Source of the DNA: Candidatus Latescibacterota bacterium
Lineage (GTDB): Bacteria > Latescibacterota > UBA2968 > UBA8231
Assembly (NCBI GenBank): GCA_021295675.1
Contig: JAGWBY010000038.1
Location: 1 to 30,744 of the forward strand
Length of the DNA stretch: 30,744 nt
Direction of reading: 5' to 3'
The notes beneath the pieces were generated by a model, which was not told the DNA's origin, did no database searches, and saw only the letters and a list, made by a program, of their open reading frames with translations. Shown here piece after piece: positions 15,868 through 23,694 of the stretch. Both the position numbers and the translations under genes were made by a program. Position 1 is the stretch's first letter, and the number at the start of each line of letters is the position of its first letter.

Positions 15868-18504
15868 ATGAATAAAGCCATTTGGTCTTTTGTCTTGCTC
15901 GCCCTCTTGCCACTACAACTCAAGGCCGACTTGCAGAGTGGGTTCTTCAATCCGTACAGAGCGACGGGAACACCGGTTGATTTTGAGTCGCTGAGTCCGG
16001 TGCTGCGAAAATGGTACGTGCCCCAGACGCTGCTTTATCTCTATGGCTGGAAGACCTACGAGTACACCAACTACGCCCGGGACAACTACCAGCGCTACGT
16101 CAATCTCTTCTTGGAAGGGGATCGCTATTACGACCTGTACGGCAACTATATCACTCGGGGTTGGCGCATCTACGACTGGCGTCAGGAACACCCGCTCGAT
16201 TTCGGCAGCAGCATTTTCAAAAATCCCCGCTTCAATAGTTGGTTCAATCGAGTCCTGATATCCTCTGCTGCCAAAGGGCAATTCTACACTGCACTGACCG
16301 TCGGCGAACAGTTGCGGACCACGCTTACGCCGCTGACCTTCTCGAAACCGCTCTTCGACGGTATCCAGTGGGATATGCAGTCCGACAAATACGCCTTGAC
16401 CTTTATTGCTTCGCGCATTGACAATCCGGCCGTCCAGCGCCTCGACAGCGAAATCTCCGAGGCGAGAGAGACGGTCTTCACCAATTTGTACGGCTTGCGC
16501 GGAGTCGCCCAAGTCGGCGATTTCGCCACACTCGGATTGACGTATGTCAATGCCAACCACGGGAACAGCCGCTTGAGCGTCGAGGAGAATTCCCTCAAAG
16601 GCGTCTTGGGGGGGCGCTTGAACGCGGAAAACGTCCGCCGCATCGTCGTCCGTCTCAGCGACGATTCGCCCGAAGACAACACCGGCGGCGCACTGCTGTT
16701 CCGCGAACGGATCTTCATCGACGATGTTGAACACCCGGAAATAAAACCTTCGATTGACGGAGGAACGCGACGCCAGGGCTTGCTCGAAGCCAACGGCGGC
16801 GACGTGCTGACGCTTAGTTACGATGTCGAACGCGATTTCGTCCCGGGCGTAAAGGATCAGATCAGCGATTTCAAAGAAGCCGGCAAGATCGATATCGAGT
16901 TGGTGGTAGCCAATGATTTTCGCATAGAAGTAACCTCCAATATGCAGACCAATTTCACCGGCGAGACGGTTTTCCTGCCGGTCAAGCGGAGCAACGGCAA
17001 TATCAGCGATGGCTCCAATCAGCAGGTCGTTCGCTTCCAGTACGGACTGCCGACGGCCAACGAAATCATGGGTTTTACGTTTGAAGTTTCCGAGCTTGGC
17101 GGATTCAATCTTCGCTCCGAATTCAACGTCAACCGCCACCACCGCAAGTTTCCCAACCAGAATATCGTCAAGAGGCAGGCATTAGCGTCCGACCGCGCCG
17201 AGGCTTTTTACGTCACCGCCTCGCGGTTGAGCTATCCCTGGTTTGCCTATGGCGAGGCCTTCTCCATGGATCCGAACTACGGCACCTCCATGGTAATTCC
17301 CGATCAGCGCGGTTTTATCGACTACGAGGATGAGCTCAACTTCGCCTATGAGTTTGTCGATGACAACGACGACCAAGACCGCTTTCCCGACTGGCGGCGG
17401 CGCGTTACTGGCGGCGGTTTTGTGCCGGGGCAGCAGACGACCCGCGCCGCCGATGTCGAGGTGTTTCCCGGCCTCGACGAGAACAACGATTTGGTCAACG
17501 ACTTTAACCAGAACGACAATTTGCAGCCCGATTACGTCGAACCTTTTCTGCGCTACAATGTCGATCCGCCTGAATTTCTCTTTGGCACCGACATGAACAA
17601 CAACACCGTCATAGACCGCCTCGAAAACGATACCGAACCCGATTATCCCTACAAGCGCGACCACCGAGGCTACAATTTCTACGTGGGCGCTGAAATGCAG
17701 CCCGGTTCTAAGGTCATGGTCGGACATTTACGCGAGTGGTTGATCGGTAGTGCGCGGCGCAACCAGACGAGCTATGGGCTTTTTACTTGGCAGGAAGACC
17801 TGCCATTGCGCGGCTTTAAATTTCGCTTCATGGAATTTTTGCGTCTTGCCAACGACGATATTCCCGATGCGCTAATCCAGTGGGTGCAGTCGCCCTTTTC
17901 GGCGGGAGGCTTGCAGGATGTGCAGGACCGCTTGATCGCTCAGAATACGATGATCAATACTTCGTATCTAGATTTTGCCATCCATCGCCTGCGGCCGCTG
18001 AACGTGTCGGGCAAAGTCAAATGGGACCACTATTTTCAGCGCGGGAATCAGGCGCGGGAAAATCGCGACGAGAGTTTTCTGGGGGCAATACTGAGAGCGG
18101 AGTACTTCTACGAGCCATTCGCGGGTATCACCATTTCGCCCAAGTGGAAGCAGCAGTACGCCCGCCAAGTCCCAACAGATCCCTTGGCGCTGCAACGCAA
18201 TGAGCTGTCGGAGATTTTCTTCTTAATCGGCACGTACGACATCATCCCCGGCCAACTCGTCTCGGAATCGGGTGTCGAATGGGAGGTCTTTAGAAATCTA
18301 CGCCAAGAGCCAGATCCACTGCCGCCGGCCTTTGTCGAAGATTTCACTACCCTAACCTTAGCCACCCAGTTCACCAATAGATCCGATTATCAGGGCTACG
18401 CACTTTCTACCAAGATCGGTGTACGCTGGCAACGCCGAGCGTTGCAACAAGGCGATGAGACCAATTTCCTCACGTTTGTTACCATCTTCGCCGGACTGCG
18501 CTGA
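15868..18504 (+). CDS. Predicted outer-membrane beta-barrel-like surface protein with Asp-rich loops
   Basis: 878 residues from ATG 15868; the frame is open upstream to 15820 but the Sec signal (MNKAIWSFVLLALLPLQLKA) begins here. The chain is rich in alternating aromatic and polar strands typical of outer-membrane barrels, for instance KYALTFIASRI, GYNFYVGAEMQPGSKVMVGH, TSYGLFTWQEDLPLRGFKF, LGAILRAEYFYEPFAGITIS and YQGYALSTKIGVRWQRR, but it ends in GLR rather than a terminal Phe. Three Asp/Asn-rich segments near 495, 535 and 573 (DDNDDQDRFPDW, DENNDLVNDFNQNDN, DMNNNTVIDRLENDTEPD) look like thrombospondin-3-type calcium sites. I do not recognise a named family. Its place after two discoidin/FlgD-Ig genes and before a TPR lipoprotein suggests an export or anchoring platform. 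Confidence 0.6.
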   Translation: MNKAIWSFVLLALLPLQLKADLQSGFFNPYRATGTPVDFESLSPVLRKWYVPQTLLYLYGWKTYEYTNYARDNYQRYVNLFLEGDRYYDLYGNYITRGWRIYDWRQEHPLDFGSSIFKNPRFNSWFNRVLISSAAKGQFYTALTVGEQLRTTLTPLTFSKPLFDGIQWDMQSDKYALTFIASRIDNPAVQRLDSEISEARETVFTNLYGLRGVAQVGDFATLGLTYVNANHGNSRLSVEENSLKGVLGGRLNAENVRRIVVRLSDDSPEDNTGGALLFRERIFIDDVEHPEIKPSIDGGTRRQGLLEANGGDVLTLSYDVERDFVPGVKDQISDFKEAGKIDIELVVANDFRIEVTSNMQTNFTGETVFLPVKRSNGNISDGSNQQVVRFQYGLPTANEIMGFTFEVSELGGFNLRSEFNVNRHHRKFPNQNIVKRQALASDRAEAFYVTASRLSYPWFAYGEAFSMDPNYGTSMVIPDQRGFIDYEDELNFAYEFVDDNDDQDRFPDWRRRVTGGGFVPGQQTTRAADVEVFPGLDENNDLVNDFNQNDNLQPDYVEPFLRYNVDPPEFLFGTDMNNNTVIDRLENDTEPDYPYKRDHRGYNFYVGAEMQPGSKVMVGHLREWLIGSARRNQTSYGLFTWQEDLPLRGFKFRFMEFLRLANDDIPDALIQWVQSPFSAGGLQDVQDRLIAQNTMINTSYLDFAIHRLRPLNVSGKVKWDHYFQRGNQARENRDESFLGAILRAEYFYEPFAGITISPKWKQQYARQVPTDPLALQRNELSEIFFLIGTYDIIPGQLVSESGVEWEVFRNLRQEPDPLPPAFVEDFTTLTLATQFTNRSDYQGYALSTKIGVRWQRRALQQGDETNFLTFVTIFAGLR

Positions 18505-18525
18505 GAAGCCGTCGCAAAATTCTAC

Positions 18526-19962
18526 GTGCGTGCCGCTCAACGTCATTTTACCTCTGCATTCATCTGCGTTCATCTGTGTGCTATCTTGGGGATCGCGCTG
18601 ACCACGCTGGTCGCGTGCGAGCGTCTCCCCACGACCAAGACCGACTACCAAATGTGGCTGGCCCGGCATCCACAGGATAGCGAAGCCCATTGGCAACTGG
18701 CCGATCTACTCTTGCGAGCGCGCGACTACCAAGGGGCAGAGCACCACTACCGCACGGCCCTGAGTATCAATCCGTTGACTGCGGACGCTTGGATTGGGCT
18801 GGGCAATATCTCCTGCAAACAGGGTCTATACGAGCAGGCCGAAAGCCATTTTCGCAACGCCCTGTCGCTGGACGATGAGCACGTGGGTGCGTTGTGCAGC
18901 TTGGCCAGTTTGGCGCTAGAACAGGAAGAGTACGTCCACAGCCGCGATTTGTACCAGCAGGCGCTGGCACTCGATCCAGACAATGCCGGGGTGTTCTACA
19001 ATTTAGGTTTGGCTTACATCAAGCTCACGGCTTACTACGAGGCGGCTACAGCCCTGCAGCAGGCCACTCGCATTGATACGGGGTACAGTTTGGCATTTTA
19101 CGCTCTAGGCCAGCTCTATGCCGAGCGTCTCGGCGAGTACCAAGAAGGCATCGCGGCATTTAGGCGGGCAGTGGCGCTGAGAGCGGATTGGCCTAGCGCG
19201 CGGATAGGCCTAGGCCACGCCCTGCTGAAAGCGGGCCAAGTAGATGCGGCCGCAACGGCTTTTGGCGAGGCTCTCGCGCTCGATCCGAGCGCGCCCCAAG
19301 CCCATGTAGGTTTGGGGTTGGCCGAAGAGCGACGGGGTGGCGAGACGCTCGCTGAGGCGCATTATTTGCGTGCCATTGCCTTGGATCCGGTGCGGGCGCG
19401 GATCTATTTCAAGTTAGGGACGCTCTACATCAGACAGGGAAGAAAAGAGGAAGCCCAACAATACTTAGGCCGCTTTGAAGAGCTGGCACCCCATGCTGAC
19501 GATCTAGCCCAACTCAGAGACCGACTGCGGCGAGAGCCGGATAACGCGCTGGCTCATTACGCTCTGGCGGGGATTTACGCCAAACTGAATATGCCCTCTC
19601 TGGCAATCAGTACCCTGAGAAACTGTCTCGCCGTGCGGCCGGATTACGCCCCGGCGTACAACAATTTAGGCAACGCGTATCTGCGCATGGGAGACGCCGA
19701 GGAAGCCATCGGGATGTACGAAGTCGCCGTCCGCATTGACACGGCGTACGCACTGGCCTACAACAATTTGGGGAGCGCCCAGCTACTCAATGGTCAACCG
19801 CATCAGGCGCTGGCGTGCTACCAACGCGCGCTGCGGATTCGCCCGGATTATGCCGATGCGTATTATGGGCTGGCTATGGCCTACAGGAAACAGGGGTTGC
19901 ACGCTGAGGCGGGGGCGGCCATTGCTCGGTATGAACAAATCGCCACGGCTGATGAGCAGTAA
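18526..19962 (+). CDS. TPR-repeat lipoprotein (12 repeats)
   Basis: 478 residues from GTG 18526, which gives a lipoprotein signal ending LTTLVAC (Cys31). No strong ribosome site is visible, and the first ATG in frame (18652) would delete the signal. From about residue 50 the rest is an unbroken array of 12 tetratricopeptide repeats, most with the W/Y-LG-Y-G-A-A-DP pattern (for instance AWIGLGNISCKQGLYEQAE, YNNLGNAYLRMGDAEEA, ALRIRPDYADAYYGLA). Repeats 8 and 9 are separated by a longer helix pair (APHADDLAQLRDRLRREPDN). TPR arrays hold protein complexes together; on a lipid anchor this would scaffold an envelope machine. It starts 21 bases after the barrel-like gene, so co-transcription is likely. 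The coding sequence for the signal resembles a dispersed repeat (see findings). Confidence 0.85.
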   Translation: MRAAQRHFTSAFICVHLCAILGIALTTLVACERLPTTKTDYQMWLARHPQDSEAHWQLADLLLRARDYQGAEHHYRTALSINPLTADAWIGLGNISCKQGLYEQAESHFRNALSLDDEHVGALCSLASLALEQEEYVHSRDLYQQALALDPDNAGVFYNLGLAYIKLTAYYEAATALQQATRIDTGYSLAFYALGQLYAERLGEYQEGIAAFRRAVALRADWPSARIGLGHALLKAGQVDAAATAFGEALALDPSAPQAHVGLGLAEERRGGETLAEAHYLRAIALDPVRARIYFKLGTLYIRQGRKEEAQQYLGRFEELAPHADDLAQLRDRLRREPDNALAHYALAGIYAKLNMPSLAISTLRNCLAVRPDYAPAYNNLGNAYLRMGDAEEAIGMYEVAVRIDTAYALAYNNLGSAQLLNGQPHQALACYQRALRIRPDYADAYYGLAMAYRKQGLHAEAGAAIARYEQIATADEQ

Positions 19963-20016
19963 ATGGACGGTATTCGTTTTTGCGTATAAGGGTCGGAATA
20001 ACTATGCTTAAAAGCC

Positions 20017-20080
20017 GGGCGGTTAGCTCAGTTGGTCAGAGCGCCTGCCTTACAAGCAGGATGTCCCCAGTTCGAGTCTG
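20017..20080 (+). tRNA. tRNA-Val (TAC), 3' end missing
   Basis: Acceptor 5' strand GGGCGGT (20017-20023), TA, D-arm GCTC/GAGC, anticodon stem CCTGC/GCAGG around loop CTTACAA (anticodon TAC at 20051-20053), variable ATGTC, T-stem CCCAG and loop TTCGAGT are all in place. After CTG (20078-20080) the sequence switches to ACAAGCCCC, so the last two T-stem bases, the acceptor 3' strand ACCGCCC and the discriminator/CCA region are absent. The terminator hairpin begins three bases later. As written it cannot fold into a full tRNA: a broken gene, an integration scar or an assembly error. Confidence 0.7.
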
Positions 20081-20082
20081 AC

Positions 20083-20114
20083 AAGCCCCTGAGCAATCAG
20101 GGGCTTTATTTTTT
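20083..20114 (+). terminator. Rho-independent terminator after the tRNA-Val remnant
   Basis: Perfect 10-bp stem AAGCCCCTGA (20083-20092) / TCAGGGGCTT (20097-20106) with loop GCAA, then TATTTTTT. Twenty-seven bases including the stem are identical to the hairpin at 26679-26705. Confidence 0.85.
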
Positions 20115-20209
20115 GCATCAAGATCATGCGTGGCCTCGGGCTGCATTTTTCTTACATTACCATCATCGAGCCTGCACTATAAGAGGCGAGGTAGATAGAG
20201 GAGGTATTC

Positions 20210-20311
20210 ATGGAACTGACCGTCACATTCGCCGAGTACGGGTGCGATGGCGTCGAGCTGTACTGCCTCCACAACCTCGATGACCCAGACGGGTACGAGG
20301 CCGCATCGTGA
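20210..20311 (+). CDS. Small ORF (33 aa) translationally coupled to the sulfatase
   Basis: ATG 20210 follows GAGGAGG by six bases, one of the strongest ribosome sites in the window. The peptide begins MELTVTFAEYGCDGVELYCL and ends in DDPDGYEAAS. Its stop TGA (20309-20311) overlaps the GTG start of the sulfatase as GTGA, and the sulfatase has no better site of its own, so this ORF seems to feed ribosomes into it. The YGCDGVELYC segment is loosely like a strand-turn of xylose-isomerase-type TIM barrels, so it may be a gene remnant rather than a true small protein. No function is assigned. Confidence 0.5.
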   Translation: MELTVTFAEYGCDGVELYCLHNLDDPDGYEAAS

Positions 20312-21801
20312 AGTCTCCTCCTAACATCGTCTACATTTTCGCGGACGACATGGGCTACGGGGACATGGCCTGCAACAACCCCGATTCTAGAATACCGACT
20401 CCCAACTTGGATCGGCTGGCCACTCAAGGCATGCGCTTTACCGACGCCCATGCCCCCTCCAGTATCTGCACTCCCAGCCGCTACGCTCTACTTACCGGCC
20501 GCTACTGCTGGCGCTCGCTCTTGAAGCAGGGGGTACTTTGGGAGTGGGATCCGGCGCTGATTGAGCCAGACCGACCGACGGTGGCCGGCTTCCTCCGCGA
20601 ACAGGGATACCGAACTGCCTGCATCGGAAAGTGGCACCTAGGCTGGGACTGGCCCACCAAGGACGGAGGACCGGCCAATAAAGGAGTGGAACTGGGTGTC
20701 TACGACCAGACACGGATCGAGTTGGGTGAGAACATCGACTTCACCCAGCCTATCAAAGGAGGACCTGTTGACCGAGGCTTCGACTACTACTTCGGACAGG
20801 ACCTGCCCAATTTCCCACCCTATACTTGGCTCGAACAGGACCGCGTACAGGTGCAGCCAACGGAGGAAAAGCCGGAAGACATAGAAGGCTTGCCGTATCC
20901 ATCCACGTGTCGTCCTGGTGCCATGGCTCCCGGATGGAGTCTAGAGGAGGTGATGCCCGAGTTAACTCGGCGCGTAGTTCGCTACATTGAGGAGTCGGGA
21001 GAAGCTCCTTTCTTTCTGTACTTCCCCATGACCGCGCCCCACACTCCCATCGTACCCACCGAGCAGTTTCGCGGCATGAGTCGGGCCGGAGAGTACGGGG
21101 ACTTCGTCTGCGAAGTGGACTGGTGCGTCGGTCAGGTCGTGGAGGCGCTCGATCGCAAAGGTATCGCCGAAGACACTCTGCTCATCTTCGCCAGCGATAA
21201 CGGCCCCGAAGTCTTCGCCTACAGAACCATCATGCCCGACTACCGTCACTTCAGTAACGGCCATCTCCGCGGTATCAAGTACGATGCTTGGGAGGGCGGC
21301 CATCGCGTCCCCTTCATCGCTCGCTGGCCGGGAAAGGTGCCGACCGGCAGAGTGTGCAGCCAGCTATTCAGCCTTAGCGATCTGATGGAGACCTGTGCGG
21401 AAATACTGGGGGTCTCGTTGCCGTCGGGTGCTGGCGAAGATAGCGTCAGTATGCTGCCTCTCCTGTTACACGGGGACGCCGCACCGCCGACCCGCCGCTT
21501 TGCCGTGCACCACAGCCTCAACGGCAAGTTCGCCATCCGCCGCGGCGACTGGGTCTTCATCGATGCCCCCAGCGGCGGCGACGCCCGGGAGCCGGACTGG
21601 TACAGAGAGGAACGCGGCTACGCAGACCACGATTTTCCGGGAGAGCTTTTCAACTTGAGAGACGATATCTCGGAGCGGCACAACCGCTATGGGGAATACC
21701 CCGAGGTGGTCGGGGAACTGTCCGAGCTTTTGGCCCGGGCCAAAGAGGGTGCCGACCCTAGCGCCGGAGCAGGTGTCGCGCCCGAGCTGTTGACGGAATA
21801 G
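20308..21801 (+). CDS. Sulfatase, arylsulfatase A type
   Basis: 497 residues from GTG 20308, overlapping the stop of the 33-aa ORF. Family S1 sulfatases hydrolyse sulfate esters with a formylglycine made from the Cys of C-x-P-S-R. Here the motif is SSICTPSRYALLTGR with Cys54. Other landmarks are the metal-binding DD in NIVYIFADDMGYGD (residues 13-14), IGKWHLGWDWP, and LIFASDNGPE near residue 295. There is no signal peptide, so as drawn the enzyme is cytoplasmic. No formylglycine-generating enzyme is in the window. With the second sulfatase and the DUF6785-like protein it probably belongs to a pathway for sulfated glycans or small sulfate esters; the substrate cannot be told. Confidence 0.92.
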   Translation: MKSPPNIVYIFADDMGYGDMACNNPDSRIPTPNLDRLATQGMRFTDAHAPSSICTPSRYALLTGRYCWRSLLKQGVLWEWDPALIEPDRPTVAGFLREQGYRTACIGKWHLGWDWPTKDGGPANKGVELGVYDQTRIELGENIDFTQPIKGGPVDRGFDYYFGQDLPNFPPYTWLEQDRVQVQPTEEKPEDIEGLPYPSTCRPGAMAPGWSLEEVMPELTRRVVRYIEESGEAPFFLYFPMTAPHTPIVPTEQFRGMSRAGEYGDFVCEVDWCVGQVVEALDRKGIAEDTLLIFASDNGPEVFAYRTIMPDYRHFSNGHLRGIKYDAWEGGHRVPFIARWPGKVPTGRVCSQLFSLSDLMETCAEILGVSLPSGAGEDSVSMLPLLLHGDAAPPTRRFAVHHSLNGKFAIRRGDWVFIDAPSGGDAREPDWYREERGYADHDFPGELFNLRDDISERHNRYGEYPEVVGELSELLARAKEGADPSAGAGVAPELLTE

Positions 21802-21920
21802 TCGGCCGAGTAAACTCCTGTATATTCGCAATTCGGACTGAGACATTTTTTGCGCTATTACATCCTGCAAAAGTGGAGTTTTGCCCAAGCGATAATCTAA
21901 CTTCTACAGGAGCTATACCC

Positions 21921-23492
21921 ATGCCCAATCGTCCCAATATCCTCTTTCTTCTCAGTGATGAACACAGTTTTCGCTTCCTCTCGGCTCGCTCTCCAGAGCA
22001 CGGCGGCGAACCCTGCCGCACGCCGACGCTCGATCGCCTCATCCAGCAGGGCGTCCACTTCGAAACCGCCTATTGTCAGGTGCCCCTGTGCACGCCCAGC
22101 CGCATGTCGATGCTGTCCGGCCGACACTCGCACCGCTGCCCGGTCCTATGGCCTGATACCCCTACCTTTGCTTCGCACTTGGGGCAGCACGGCTACGCCA
22201 CGGCTGCCGTCGGCAAAATGCACCTGCCGGGCTCCCGTCAGTATGCTGGCTTCGGAGCCCGTCCCTACGGCGACTTTGCCGCGCCCTCGCCAGGCCACCA
22301 AAAAGACCCCCTTTTTCTGCCCGGGGTCCAGGATCACATCTTCATGCCCTCCATCATTGAGGATGCCGGTCTCAGTGATATTCCCGAATCCCTGCTCCAA
22401 GAGCAGTTTGTCGTGCGCGAGGCCACGGCGTGGCTGCGCGAACACCGCCACGCCCATCCAGACCAGCCTTGGTTGATGTACACCTCGTTCGTCCACCCGC
22501 ACTTCCCGATGAACGCACCCCGCCGCTTTTTCGAGCGCTACTATCCCGAGGGAGTCACCCCGCCGAAGGTGGGCCGCAACGGGGATGCCCAGGATCATCC
22601 CATGACCTTGGAAGCGCTGAGGTCGGATAGCGGCGAATCCCAGGGGCATCCCGCCGAAGAGATCACTGCAGAACAGACCCAGCGCGCCCGGGCGGCCTAC
22701 GCTGCCTGTGTAGATCAATTGGACGAGATCATAGGGGACTTTTTAGCGGTTTTGGAGCGCGACGGGCTGCTCGACAACACCGTCATCGTCTATACCTCGG
22801 ATCACGGCGAACTGGCTGGAGAGCACGGCCTGTGGTGGAAACAGACTTGGCACGAAGCTTCTGTGCGGGTGCCGCTGATCGTCTCTCTGCCGGAGCACCG
22901 CCGGGGCCAGCTCTCGTCGGCAGAAATCGCCGCACCGGTGAGTCTGGCCGACATCTTCCCCACGCTCTGTGGCCTGACCGACGCGCCCCTGCTCGATGAT
23001 CTGGACGGCATTGACCTAGCGCCTGTAGTGCGAGGTGATGCCTGCTCGGCTCTGGCAGTACGCCCCGGCGTCCTCGTCGGGCACTTGGGCAAAGGCTACC
23101 GCATGATTCGCTCGCCGCGCTACAAGTACATCGCCTTCCACACCTACGACGATCTAGCTTTCGACCTGATCGACGATCCAGACGAGCAGCGCAATCTGGC
23201 AGGCCGCGCCACCGGGGAGACGGCCGCCGAACTGGAACAACTCAAGTCCGCGCTCTTCGAGGGTTTTGATTTTGCGGAAGCTATCGAATCGACCAGGCGG
23301 GAAAGCACGCAATATCACAAGCAGTATCCGAGCCGGATAAAGTCCCGAACGTCTAACCAGATCATGCGTGGAGATGGGATGCTGGTCGAGGCGGACCAGC
23401 CGCTCGATTTTCCAGATGTGGTCAGCGAGGATCCGCGCCGGGACTTCAGTGACTGTCCGCCGCAGCGCAGAGCTTCTCGGCGCCGTCGATGA
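21921..23492 (+). CDS. Sulfatase, second copy
   Basis: 523 residues from ATG 21921 (ACAGGAG nine bases upstream); the open frame reaches back to 21873 but the family start MPNRPNILFLLSDEHSF is at this ATG. The formylglycine motif is PLCTPSRMSMLSGRH (Cys57); further landmarks are VGKMHLPG, FVHPHFPMNAPRRFF and YTSDHGELAGEHGLWWKQ with HEASVRVPLIVSLP. The last feature places it closer to choline-sulfatase/phosphonate-hydrolase-like members than to the first sulfatase, so the two are not a recent duplication. No signal peptide is present. The C-terminus ends in a basic run (RRASRRRR). It starts 120 bases after the first sulfatase and is followed by the DUF6785-like membrane gene. Confidence 0.92.
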   Translation: MPNRPNILFLLSDEHSFRFLSARSPEHGGEPCRTPTLDRLIQQGVHFETAYCQVPLCTPSRMSMLSGRHSHRCPVLWPDTPTFASHLGQHGYATAAVGKMHLPGSRQYAGFGARPYGDFAAPSPGHQKDPLFLPGVQDHIFMPSIIEDAGLSDIPESLLQEQFVVREATAWLREHRHAHPDQPWLMYTSFVHPHFPMNAPRRFFERYYPEGVTPPKVGRNGDAQDHPMTLEALRSDSGESQGHPAEEITAEQTQRARAAYAACVDQLDEIIGDFLAVLERDGLLDNTVIVYTSDHGELAGEHGLWWKQTWHEASVRVPLIVSLPEHRRGQLSSAEIAAPVSLADIFPTLCGLTDAPLLDDLDGIDLAPVVRGDACSALAVRPGVLVGHLGKGYRMIRSPRYKYIAFHTYDDLAFDLIDDPDEQRNLAGRATGETAAELEQLKSALFEGFDFAEAIESTRRESTQYHKQYPSRIKSRTSNQIMRGDGMLVEADQPLDFPDVVSEDPRRDFSDCPPQRRASRRRR

Positions 23493-23530
23493 ATCTGGCG
23501 GTCGGATAACAGAGGAACCGTGAGAGGGTG

Positions 23531-23664
23531 ATGTCGCTGGGTTTTCGCTCCACAAAAGGGACGTCCGGGAGCCGTGGTACTGAAGTTCCCCCCCCTTTAG
23601 AGACCTCGGCGTTCACGCTCAGGGCGTTCCTGCTGGGCTGCGTCTTCGCCTTCTTTGTCTCGGC
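23531..23664 (+). pseudogene. N-terminal fragment of the DUF6785-like membrane protein (other frame)
   Basis: From ATG 23531 (GAGAGGG just upstream) the frame reads a polar head, then TLRAFLLGCVFAFFVSA, a good first membrane segment, and then runs into a stop near 23700. From 23665 the next frame continues as WVTLYLQGSFMALGTSTVGA, which is the expected following part. One base is missing between codons GC(T) and TGG. A run of eight C (23588-23595) lies upstream but does not explain the shift. Joined, the protein would have about 660 residues. Confidence 0.6.
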
Positions 23665-23694
23665 TGGGTCACCCTCTACCTGCAGGGGTCGTTC

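Noticed and set aside
15913..17142. 409-codon open frame on the minus strand
   Set aside because: It lies wholly antisense to the barrel-like gene, has no family motif or ribosome site, and follows from the codon bias of the plus-strand gene.
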